This document shows, in pieces, positions 33,303-45,300 of a stretch of DNA of 64,000 nucleotides. A program made the translations under genes and the position numbers. Position 1 is the first letter of the stretch, and every line of letters begins with the position of its first letter. The stretch comes from Hanleya hanleyi (Eukaryota; Mollusca; Polyplacophora; Lepidopleurida; Hanleyidae), in contig JAVTVY010006829.1 in NCBI GenBank assembly GCA_036873755.1, positions 124,001 to 188,000 on the forward strand. Direction: 5' to 3'. The notes beneath the pieces were generated by a model, which had not been told where the DNA came from, ran no database searches, and saw only the letters and a list, made by a program, of their open reading frames with translations.

Positions 33303-36300
33303 GTAGGTGTATATACCGCTTATTCAATCGTCCATAGAATGCATAGACTCTAATATGAGGTTTTTACCTGAGTTTAGCTACACCATTAGACCAAAAATGG
33401 CAGTTTGATATTTTTGGGGAGAGAAGATATTTGCCCACATTGATATGATGAGAACGTCAAACAACGTCACATATACATTGATTCCATTGTCGTTGTTGCC
33501 AAACGGTTCATGCTGGGTGTACTAAAAGTCCCAATATTAATTAGTTGATGTCAGCGGATATGAATTCAAATGCCTGAAATCAGAAGTGATGTTTACATCA
33601 GCAGTCAAAATGTAGTTTCCACACATCTCTACTCCATCAAAGTAAGTTACCAGTGTCTAGCCCTATCATATGAGAACACAAGTATTAGCTATTTAGTCCA
33701 AGATTGTTAAGAGTCTGTACACCAGTTTAATGATACATGGTATTCTTCCCAGAAGAGGAGGTGGTTTTAGGTTATGGAGATGTCGATGTGCCTGGTGAAG
33801 TGGAGGACATAATTCAAGGAACTGAAAAACAAAATGAACCGATAATTGTTGATATTTTGTATGATTCTGAAGAACCAGTCATTGTACCAGAATCAGAATT
33901 AGAGCCAGTCTTACTCGAGGCTGCAGCTATAAAAGCATCAATGGACGAGGCTGATAAACTTTCAGAAAGGGAAGAAGAAAACCTTCTTAGACAAAAGGAA
34001 GAAGGAAATATACTTAGGGAAATAGAAGAAGAGAACATACTTAAAGAAATGGAGGAAGAAAACGGATTTGAAAGTATGGAAAAAGAAGAAATGGAAGAAA
34101 TGAGCAGAACAGAGGAATTTGAAAAGGCAGTGAACAAACTTGCGGCAATGGAGGAATCAGAGGACAGAGTCCGCTTGTTCGTGATGGAGAATGGTCTCAT
34201 TACAGAGGAGGTAAGTGATTAACTGCCTTTGTGCGTACTTGGCCATTGTGTTTTTGTTTTGAGTTCATTGCTGGAAGACCAGTTGTATCTCTCTCGTGTA
34301 GTTAGGTCTCAAATTCATGATATGCTTTGTGTGACATAAGCGATATACAAGTACAATAGCTCAATTATAGGATACAGGCATCGTCTCAACCACCATGCTA
34401 TGTTATCTCATAATTAACAAGTCAAACGTTTATGAAGTTTTGATTTAAAAGCATTAGAATCATTCTTCAAAATTACAGTTACGATCGAATTCTAAGTTAC
34501 GTAAACCCATATCAAAATTTAACAATGTACTTGAGAACAAATACATCCTCGTAATGTTGCTTTTTGATTATTTCCTAACGCTGCACTAACCATTGTAAAT
34601 TTCAACTTCAAAGAAATAGGTCAGCTGTCGAATCCAATTAATCAATCAGTTCGTGTTAATTTGTTCCCTCTGTTATATAATTTAATTAACCAAGCCTTTG
34701 ATAATCACACCGTTCTAATCCGAAACAGACCGATAATATTTCACATTTATAGCTGAACTAATATCGCAACTGCCTGCTGTCCGTTATAAATTACAAAAGT
34801 CTCGTGCCTCGAAGTGCAATGCAAACTACTCGATCATCGGTAGGGCTCGCTGTGTTTGTTTAGTCGGAAATAAGGGTCGACATAAGTGGATCAGTTATGT
34901 GGGGTTTTTTTACCAGTGTTCGACATCACAAGATTTCTATAGTTCACGTTCTACGTCTTTCGTCTTTTTGCAAATGCTGTTCTGTCTCCCTTTGCTAAGA
35001 GTGGTGGGGTGAATAGTATGTAGGGATTATAACAGTAAAGATATACGTAATCGGCATCAATGGGCGTATTGCAATCATATTGCTGTTCCTGCGCTTTCCG
35101 ATTGAGGGAGATATTTCCAATCGGTTATAAGAGAATATCACCTGTTCGTTTTGCTTGTTTTCTTGCCCAGTGTTATTCTCCAATGATATATTCTAAAGAA
35201 AATCGACGATGTTTTTGTGGAATATTTAAATGTTTGGTCACTTGAAATCCATACTGACCGCTAATCATAATTATACTCACTTGTTAAATGAATCTACCGT
35301 AGTATATATCCATACAAATCCACGCTGGTATATATGTTTATGTGGGGAGGACTTTAGGGCTCCATACCGACCCAATTAATATGGAATTCCCGAGATCGAA
35401 TATTTACCCGTGGAAGGCGCGAAACGACGCCATTGACCACGTGACGTCGTGCCAGAGTTAGGTATCAATGACTTCTCGTCGTGACTACAGCTAAATATTT
35501 CTGTCTTGGGACATCCGTATTAATATCCTATCAATGCTCCCCAATCGCATTTGTCGCGACATATCCAAATGGGGGAGCAGATAGTATTGAATTTTAATTA
35601 GATTGCCGTATTATTTATTACAACGCATATAAGGGAAGTGGGAAGAGGTGCCGACATACTGACAGAGCCACATGACTTCACAGTATAGTCTTCCGGTTAA
35701 CCTATTCTAAAGCACATACTAAGAATCTAATGATTCGTGATATGTGTTGTATCTCAGGTACGCTTTTATTGTACCTGTTCATGTGGCAACTTGGATGACA
35801 TGACCACACGGCCCCTAGCACCGGCATAAGCGGTATTAGATACAAATGTAGAGAGCTATGATGGAAATTCTCTGACAACTCGTATATTGGCAATTGGTGA
35901 GATGTGTCGCTGTGACACTGTATACCTGGAACACGATAGAGTTAATTTGCTTCAATATTATGCTTGTGCAATATAATCTTCAGTTCTGGAAGCACGCTCT
36001 TTCTTTCGTAAACAACAAAAATAATCAGTCCAAGTGACAGTAAGTTTAATCTACTTATTCCGAGGCTCTGGGCCGTTTGAGCATCAGACTATCAGTAGTA
36101 TGGTTTTTGATGACATTATTGCACATATTCATCTAGCTTATGTTCATTAGCTGGTATAGTTTATAAACATAATCTGCATATGGATTTGGGACCATACGTT
36201 TTCATAAATTCACCTAACTGTTGTTGTTGTTGTCCATTTCTGATATCCTATTGCAAGCACTGCGAACTGTGTAATGGTTATTAGTTCTTATCACTTGATA

Positions 36301-39300
36301 CTTGTGGTTTAGATCGCGTGGCCTCTATGGCCAGTCGAATGGTGTCATTGGTGATTTAAGTTCGATTTTCATCAGATGTTGAAAGCGACGTTAAATGCTA
36401 TTTACTCACGCACTCACTCACTCACTCGCCGATTCTCATCAGACCCACTCTTTGATTTTTTACCTGTGTGTGCGTCTGTAGTTGGTGAGATTTAAAGCGA
36501 CCGGTCTGTGCAATGAAGTCGAACTGTGGTCTATTGACTTTTGGTTCCAGTTGGTAGGACAGTCTACACAATACAGTGATGTCAATTTCGATTCATCAAT
36601 CTTGCGAAATGCATATAGCTTTTATGTTTCGGTCTTCTGCTCAAGTCCAAGAGAGTGGAGCATACGCAAAGCTGACATACCAACTGAAGAAATCCACATT
36701 TCAAAACTTCCTGAAAAAGCCCACGAGCAAGGTAAGGTGGTCAAATAACCAGGTTTACCCAGCAATGAGGACGATGTTTTTGTTCAAAGACCAGGCGACA
36801 CTGAACGATGTCGGAATGATACACAAATCATATTTTGATCGCACGGAGACTCACCAATAGGAATAACCTACCTCGCAGAGAATGAGAGAAATCTATAACG
36901 AAGTGCCATTAAAAAAACCTGTCTGCGAGGATGCTGCACACTTTTTCGTGCTGAATTATGTCCAGATAGGATGAAAATTTACTTCTTTGACACTAAAAAC
37001 AACTAGAGGGCCTGAACCCAGCAACACAGTAAACTATGACGAAACAAATATCACCAACGATGCTCGAGAATAGGAAACTCATCGTGAAATGCAGCATCCA
37101 GACTCTTCGAAATCACCAATCGTTTTGATGCTCACCTCCGCAGGGGATGGGGCAATCTTGCCATACTACCTTGTACATAAGACAGCACGCTTATATGACA
37201 CGTGCTCCGAAAGAAGAGTAGATGAATAAAACTGTAGGGTTCGGCCATGTGTGTTTCGAAGATTGGTTCCTAAACCTAGTGGTGTCCTAAATGAGAAGAT
37301 TGGAGCACTGGAAGATTTTAATCGGAGATAATCAGGATAGTTCCCCCTTTATCACGGTCAACGAACGTCCATCCATCTCCGAGGAAAAATACGCATAGCT
37401 TACAAAATATTTGAATGAAAAGATCAACACAACGTTGAGAGAAATAATTTGCGCAAAAGCTTTCGCAAGTGTAGAATCATCTCCCAGGAGCTCAATACCG
37501 TCAACAGCTCAACCAGAAGAACAATACCGATGTTATGTGGGTGCAGTTTGCGTAGAGGTTCTATAAGACATGCTAGCGTTAAATGATTTGCACCCACAGC
37601 CGAGTCAGAATGATAGTGATGGCCAGAAGGACAATAGCGACGACACAGCTGATAAGCATCTTTGATGAACTATATAGACATGGCAATGCAGGCGTCGTGG
37701 AAGGAGTCGGACCAAATGCAAACCATGCTAGCGAAGTTAAACACAGTGATTCGTACCTTATCGCTTTGCAGCCGACATATACGCTCCCAGGTCACAAACA
37801 GATCTGTTCCCTCCGGCGTTTACCGCAACGCTTCGCTCTCTTCAAATGGGTTAAGCGTCATTCTTGTCTGTCGTTGTAAAATACAAAACCCTTTGGAAAG
37901 CCCTGATCAAATTCCAAGCCAGTAATGCGCCTTTACTTTTTGAGTTGAAGACTACGAAATACCCTCGAACCAAACTGATTGGGAGATGTAGAGGTGGTTT
38001 TCTTGTTTGTAAATTATACACCGGCGAATAAGGATGAAGTTTATCCCATTGGAAGAGGGCGGAACGTTGCGGTAAACGCCGGTGGGAACAGATCTGTTTG
38101 CGACCTGCGGGCGTATATGTCGGCTGCAAAGCGTTAAAGTACGAAAATATATGCTTAGCTAAATCCATGCCAGATCAGTCCGAACCTTGGTGTCGGAAGT
38201 CACAAGAATCGACGTCTGGCATTACACCAGTGAAATATAGCTCATCAGCTGGGATTGGGTCCAATCCAGGAAACATGAAGATGTTCATTGCTGGCACTGG
38301 TACTATTGTGTTATCAACAATCCAAGCTTGTTTAGAGGTCTCCTCCACCACTGACAAGAGCCTCAAATAATTTTACGTGATAAAAGGTCAAGTCAGACTT
38401 CCCAAACAAGACTCCAAAGGCATTTCTTGTATGTGTGCTGAGAACTATGTTGAGAAACTTGCTGATCGAAACTCAGACTAGAAGAGCATTAAGTTGAAAC
38501 CAACAAATGGAACTATCAAAGCATGTTTCAGCCAAGTCATATCACGGACCATAAGGGTCATTGAGAACCGTCGTCAAAAACGCTGCATGAATCGAGACAT
38601 GAGATTACTGGGTGGAAAGACAACCCGAATCATTCATGTATCATGATTAACACTATTAGCACTTCACTGCCTCATATCCAAAACGACATCATATTATCCA
38701 TGAATGGATTTTTCGCAATGATATTTGATGTCATATGATTTACACATAACTTCTCATTTATAATGACTATGTGACATTTGATAGCACTGTAAGTAGTAGG
38801 GAGCCGGGATTTCGAGTTACGTTTTCCAGGGAGGTAACTCTTGCATCCACCAGGGGGCGCTGTTTCCAGGTTAAAGGTATAGGGGACGCCACATCGCCTT
38901 TCACCTCTGTGGCGCCAGGGGGCGCCACCAGCTCACGGTCACGTGGAGGTCAAAAGTAGTTCCGGCAACCTGTAACCTTTGTATTCCTCCGCGGACAGAA
39001 CGTAGTCCCATGTCAACCAAGTGACTTCCAATGTTAATGTATACGGGGAATGCCTAAAAAGAGTATGGGAATAGACGTTTTGTGACAGGGGTGGGTCCCT
39101 AGTGGACCGAATGGGTCGAGTGAGGTGTCAAAGTGAAGCGCTCCTCTAGGGCCATTCAGTCATGGGTGGGTGCATGTAAAATTAGGATTTTTTCCCGAAA
39201 CTATAAAAGCGGAACACGGACTTTACCCCTAAACTAGGGGAAAACCCCTATCAACTCTAGCCCAAAGGGCTAATATCGGTCTCCGGGCTTATCGGGGCCT

Positions 39301-42300
39301 GCCTATCAAGTCAATGGGGTGGGTGCATGTAAAATTAGGATTTTTTTCCGAAACTATAAAAAGCGGAACACGGACTTTACCCCTAAAATAGGAGAAAACC
39401 CCTATCAACCCTAGTCAAAAGGGCTAATACCGGTCCCCGGGCTTATTGGGACCTGCCTATCAAGTCAATGGGGTGGGTGCATGTAAAATTAGGATTTTTT
39501 CCCGAAACTATAAAAAGCGGAATACGGACTTTACCCCTAAAATAGGGGAAAACCCCTATCAACCCTAGCCAAAAGGGCTAATATCGGTCCCCGGGCTTAT
39601 TGGGACCTGCCTATCAAGTCAATGGGGTGGGTGCATGTAAAATTAGGATTTTCCCCCGAAACTATAAAAAGCGGAACACGGACTTTACCTCTACAATAGG
39701 GGTCTGTATTATACAATATAAGGGAAAATGCCTGTATGGGGTATGGGGATGGTCATTTTTTTTTCGTGGGCTTTACTATGGGTTGTGGGGTCGCGTTTTT
39801 CTCGTCTCGCCAAGAAAATGACAATGGGAAGGGTCCCGGAGCGAATCGGTGAAATTTTTGGGAAAAGTCACCGAGGTCTGTATATAGGCCCATAGGCTGG
39901 CCATGGGGGTATAGGTCCAACCTGGGAAATTCACACACGTTCATTGTGATATGGGTTGCTTGGATTTGTTTTTCACGTCTCGTCATTTAGAACACGATGG
40001 GAAGGGTCCCGGAGCGAAACGGTGAAATTTTTGGAAAAAGTCACCGAGGCCTGGGTAGGCCCATAGGCCTATACTGCATGGCTATGGGTGTATAGGTCCA
40101 TACGGGGTGGACGTTTTGGGATCTAGGTGGGCCACTAATGGCCCGATGGGGTCGAGTGAGGTATCAATGTGAAGCCTATGTGAGGGGGCAACCGATGGGA
40201 TGGATGTGGGGTAGGAATATCGTCATTCTGCGCATGCGCAATAGACAAAGTGTATGGAAATAGACGTTTTGGGATCTAGGGGAGCCACTAGTGGGCCGAT
40301 TGGATCGAGTGAGGTATCAATGTGAAGCCTATGTGAGGGGGCATCTGATGGGGTGAGTGCGGGGTTGATATATCGTCACTCTGCGCATGCGCAGTGGACA
40401 AAGGGTATGGAAATAGACGTTTTGGGGTCTAGGTGGGCCACTAGTGGGCCGATGGGATCGAGTGAGGTATCCATGTGAAGCCTATGTGAGGGGGCTAGAC
40501 TAGGGTGTCGTTTCCATTCTGCTGCGCAGGTCACGTGGGTTGTGACGTCACTTCCGGGTTTCACCTCCAAACCCAGAAGAGTTCCAATGTTCTCTTAGAC
40601 GTCCGGATGTTCAACCTCCGGGGTTTTCACCGGCCCGGCCCGGCCCCCCAGCGCGCGCGGGTTCTCCGGCCGCAGCGCGCGCGCGCGCGTCATCACCGGC
40701 AGTGCGCGGATGAATGTCGGGTCAAAAGGTCAAAGGTCACATCCAGGTCTGGTCCACGGTCTCCCTTTCGGCAAGGTTCGGAAACAATGTTGCGGCATCG
40801 ATATACAGAGCTTGAACCCCAAAAGGGGATTGTAAATTAACCTGGGAAGGATGGGCAGTTCCATTTGGACCAATCAGCGGTCGAGAAAAAGAGCCAATGA
40901 GCGATCGATAAAAGAACCAATGGACGGGTACTAGAATTTCGCTCACGTCTGCGCCTACATCCGGGTACTGGGATGCTTTCGCCTACGTCCGCGCCTACAT
41001 CCGGGTTCTTGTACACCCGGGTAATGTTTTCTGGACATGGATGGGTTACCTTTGGCTCCATTCTAGGCCACTGATTGGCTAATACGGTGTTCAAAGCCAG
41101 TTTCATGCATTATGCTCATATAGAAAACACACAAGACAGGGTTTTTGGTGAGATCTCATTTTGTTTTTTATTCAGTAACAACAACAACGTGAGAACAACC
41201 ACGTGAAAACTGAAGCCCAGAACAGGGGGCTTGTACATTGAAAGAACTGAAGCCCAGAACAGGGGGCTTGTAAACTTAAGCCCAGAACAGGGGGCTTGTA
41301 CATTGAAAGAACTTAAGCCCAGAACGGGGCTTGTACATTGAAATGATGGGCGGCCCAGTCATATACGAGTACATCGCGGTCCTCGGCATTGGGGTACTCG
41401 TCAAACATCTGTACGATGGTAGATAAGGTCCTTCCCCGGCATCGATGGTACAGGTAAAACAAGCAATATTGTCCGCACACGCTACTGGTCAGGCTTTGCA
41501 ACGTTTGACTGTTCCAACACCACGTCTCTGTACCTTGATCCATGAAGTCTGTTAAATCGGGATGGAGGGGTGGCAGGCCGTACGGGTCAAAGTATTCGCC
41601 CTGCTGTTCTGTCAAGTACACGCCCACCCAATGTTCACCGGGCCGATCCATCGGGTCCGTGTTGAGAACGTATGCAGCAGGATACATACGGTCTAATGGG
41701 AACACATCTCGGCGGAACACCCCTTGAAAGACCATACGTGTCCCTGGGTCATTCTCCAGCACGGTGGTTATCTGGTCTGTATCCATGTTAGGTGGAAAAG
41801 TCACACAGGACGTTGCGCGCCTTGTCCACTTGAATGATGTTGTCAAACTCGGCGTAGCAGATCACATTGACGGTGGTCCCGAGGGCTCGTGCAAAGTGGA
41901 TTTCCAACCGTAAATTGCCTTGCTTGGCCAGGGCCAGCTGATGGTCGTTCTCTAAGGTGGGGGTCAGATCGAAACAGAACAACGTGCATCCGTTCGCGTA
42001 GTCCTCCCGACTGATCAAATTCCCTTCGTCCTGGTTGATTTGACCGGTGGCTGTAAACAGGCTCTGATAGGCTCGAATGAAATTCCTGCGCCCAAAGTTC
42101 GGTGTTAAGGCCGTGGCTGGGACCTGTTGTCCATCCACATGCAGGGCCACAAAATTGATGCCGAAATGTTTAAAGTCAAACGGATTCTCTGTGTAGGCTC
42201 CGCTGAAACTGGTATTTTCCCCACAGGCCAGGATCAATCGCTTGGGTAGTTCCCCCAGGAACAGGTTTTCTTTGTTGGCGCCCATATTTCCAGCAGGCAC

Positions 42301-45300
42301 AGAGAACACTTTGGTTTGTACACGTCGGATAGGGTACTGGGCTGGTTTTGTTTCCAAGGCTTTCATGTGTCCCAATTGAACGGCTGGATTCGGTTTCACT
42401 TTTCGGACATACAGGACTGCGTCTTGGATAACAATCTTATAGTCAGCTGCATGCCCATCTACGTTAGTGGCCATCAAGGCGAAGGTCGGAGGCGCCCGTA
42501 TCAGTCGGATTTTGATGGGGATCTTGTTCAAGAGGTACCGGTCTTGCATGAACATGTCTGCGTGTAGTCGACCCATGAGATCCACCGAGGCACCGTTCGC
42601 AGTGAAAGCCTTCCGTTTGTTATATCCCACATTGTCCACCGTGTCCATGTGCTCGGGTGTGTCCTGGTAGAATAAAGCGGCTGTCAGCTGAGATTTTTTA
42701 GCCTCTCGGCCATACGACAACAGTGTCTCGATGTAGGCTCGATAGGGGTACGTGTTGGTCGAGTCACTGATGAGTTTGTCGCTGAGAAAAATATCCACCT
42801 GTTGAAACATCGAGTGCAGCCAGAGATTCGTCGGGCCCACCGTTGCAGCTTGGATGATTCTGGAGCCATCCCCATTGACGACCTTGGCTTTCACATACAA
42901 GTATGTATGGGCTAAATCCACAAAGGCCGTATCCGCATTACTGATGGTGAACTCGATGGGCCCTGTTTCGTTGATGCTGGAGAGCGGGAGATGCTCCACC
43001 CATAATCCTTGTCCGCACTGGTCTGTGTGGGCGGCACGGTCCACAAATCAAATTCACTGTTGGTGGAGGGGCAGGACTCGGCGTGGATCAAGGACATGTT
43101 TAAGAAAAGATATCCTGGGTCTTCGATGTGCGTCGTCGCTGGGTCGGTCGTCGATTGGTGCGTGGTCTTGGTGGGGCAGCTCTTTTATTCCCTACGGTGC
43201 GTGACGCCTCCCGCTTCTTTGGCCCGCCGTTTCAAGGCTTCTTTGGGTGCCGTACCCCCCAAGACATCACCGGCCACTTGCAGTCCACTGCGTACCGCTT
43301 GTTTGCCGATTGCTTTCACCCCACGCGTCACCAAGGGCAGGAACGTTTTGACGATGCTGCCGAGTATGTTCCCCAGTCCATGTCCTCGTTGCATGCGTGC
43401 ACCGCTAAAGACCGGAAAGCCACCCCGGCCTGTTGGGCATAATAGTCCATATAGCTGCGTGCATCGCACTCGTAAGGTACTTTCATTATGCAAAGTGGAG
43501 AGCACGTGCTTGTCGAAAATGAAGTGTCAGCACCACTTTTCCTCGTTCGAATGCCACCGGTCGTCCCGTGTCATCTCCTATATCCACCGTGATAGTGTTG
43601 ATGTCGGTTTGTCGTACGGGCAGGTAGAGCATGTGGGTGAAACTGTGGGTGATTTGATCTCCATACGTCTTTTTAATGGGGACCACCCGTAACAGAGGTG
43701 TGTTGATATCGCCCACGATGTGGTTGTCGACTACGTCCGAGTAGACGTAGAGTCCGTACATACCCGACTTCATATCCATCGGGATCTCGCCTTGGTGGGC
43801 GGTGGGACCAGCGAACGTCTGTAGATCGAAACCCAGCATTTGCTGTAGGATAGGACTCAGTACGACACTCACGTTGGCGGTGAGAAGGATCTGTGCCTTG
43901 TCGTTGTGTGCGTTGTAATCGAAGTCTACGTGATTCTTGAAGGGAAAGGATTTGATGGGTTTTGAAGTATTCGTGACCTCCCGTAGAGCCTTATAATGCA
44001 ACAGTCTTGACAGCCCACCCATGAACTCCTTGGGAGTATCGTATTGGCCTTCGGGGAGGGTGAGTCGGGTGTTTTTGGCTTCGTAGGTCACCTCGTACCA
44101 CACTTCATTGGCTCGCACGTTGTACCACGAGTAAGGGTATTGGATATCCACGAGGCCACATTCCCATCGTCCAGGTAAATGCAACGGTTGCGGTAACTGG
44201 GTGACGTACTTGGCCACGGTGTTATCAGGAAACACATCCAGCGAACTGTTACTGGGTAGGGTGAGGTAAAACATGGCGACTGAGCTGTCCTGCTGCTGCT
44301 GTTGGTTTTAATAGGTGTTCCAGGCCTTGGGCGGTTGTGTCCGGCGTCGTGTTCGTCGCGTTGACTTGCTACGTGTCACGGCTCTGGAGATGTGGGGTGT
44401 CCTGATCGAGGGTGGTTTTTTAAAGGTCTGAAAAGAAGGTGCCCGTTGTGGTGGTGGTGTTTTGGGGGGTGACTCCGGTTCCCATTCAGATTCCCAAGAA
44501 GGTAGTGGGCCACTCATTAGCGCGCGCCGGGGTCAAAGGTCAGTTCCGGTCACGTGAACGGAAGCGGAAGTGACCTCACAGAGGTCATATGCAAATGTCA
44601 CTTCCGAGCTCTGAGCTCCACACGCTTTGAGCTCCAAGAGCTCCGATCCAAGATCTCTGCCACACGGGAGCTCCCACCACCACCACCACCACCGGGCGAG
44701 GTCCGCCATCTTCAGTCCGTGTCTTTTCGGTGACGGAGTGTGAACATGATAGCACATGTACTGACCTGTCTGTGGGGTTTTTCCCACAATGTCGTTCACT
44801 TCCGAGTCTCTTCGGTCACTTCCCGAAAAGACACGGAGGTGGCCGAAGAGACACGGAGGTGCCCGAAGATGTCACGGAGGTCACCGAAGATGTCACGGAG
44901 GTCACCGAAGATGTCACGGAGGTGCCCGAAGAGACACGGAGGTCACCGAAGATGTCACGGAGATCACCGAAGAGACACGGAGGTGCCCGAACATGATACC
45001 AGCTAGCGTGCTATAAAAGGGAAGCGGCCTGGCCGTTTCATCAGACACTCTGTCAACCACCAAGATGTTCACTTGTACTACGTGCTCGAAATCATTCACT
45101 CGTCTGCACGACTTGCGCCGCCATGAGGCTACCAAGCACGAAGGAACCGCCCGGTATAGCTGTACGATATGTACACTGTCGTTTCAGCGCCCGGATCATT
45201 TACAGCGCCACACACGTGCACGCCATGAAGTACCCAAGCGTCCATGCGAAGAATGTGGTCGGCTTTTCAAACTGACCAGTCAGTTGCTGCCACACCAACG

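Larger units (their letters stand above)
44518..45064. promoter_or_regulatory. Divergent promoter region of the Polinton
   Basis: This region lies between the leftward capsid genes and the rightward zinc-finger gene. It holds GGGTCA-A-AGGTCA (DR1) at 44530-44542, TGACCT-N5-AGGTCA at about 44570-44586, the POU octamer ATGCAAAT at 44589-44596, an eight-copy 21-bp array with AGGTCA half-sites, and a TATA box at 45012. The motifs suggest host nuclear receptors and POU factors drive both units; this is sequence inference only. Confidence 0.55.

Noticed and set aside
33814..34200. Ser-rich frame of 128 codons on the - strand
   Set aside because: It is the antisense shadow of the Glu-rich exon 2 of the metalloprotease, which has signal peptide, splice and phase support.
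40505..41106. ORFs of 111, 69 and 89 codons as extra Polinton genes
   Set aside because: They overlap on opposite strands, run through GC-alternating and CCAAT-repeat sequence and show no Polinton protein features.
44730..45016. Three overlapping Arg/Lys-rich frames upstream of the zinc-finger gene
   Set aside because: All read through the 21-bp tandem array in different frames. The real start is the ATG at 45065 after a TATA box.
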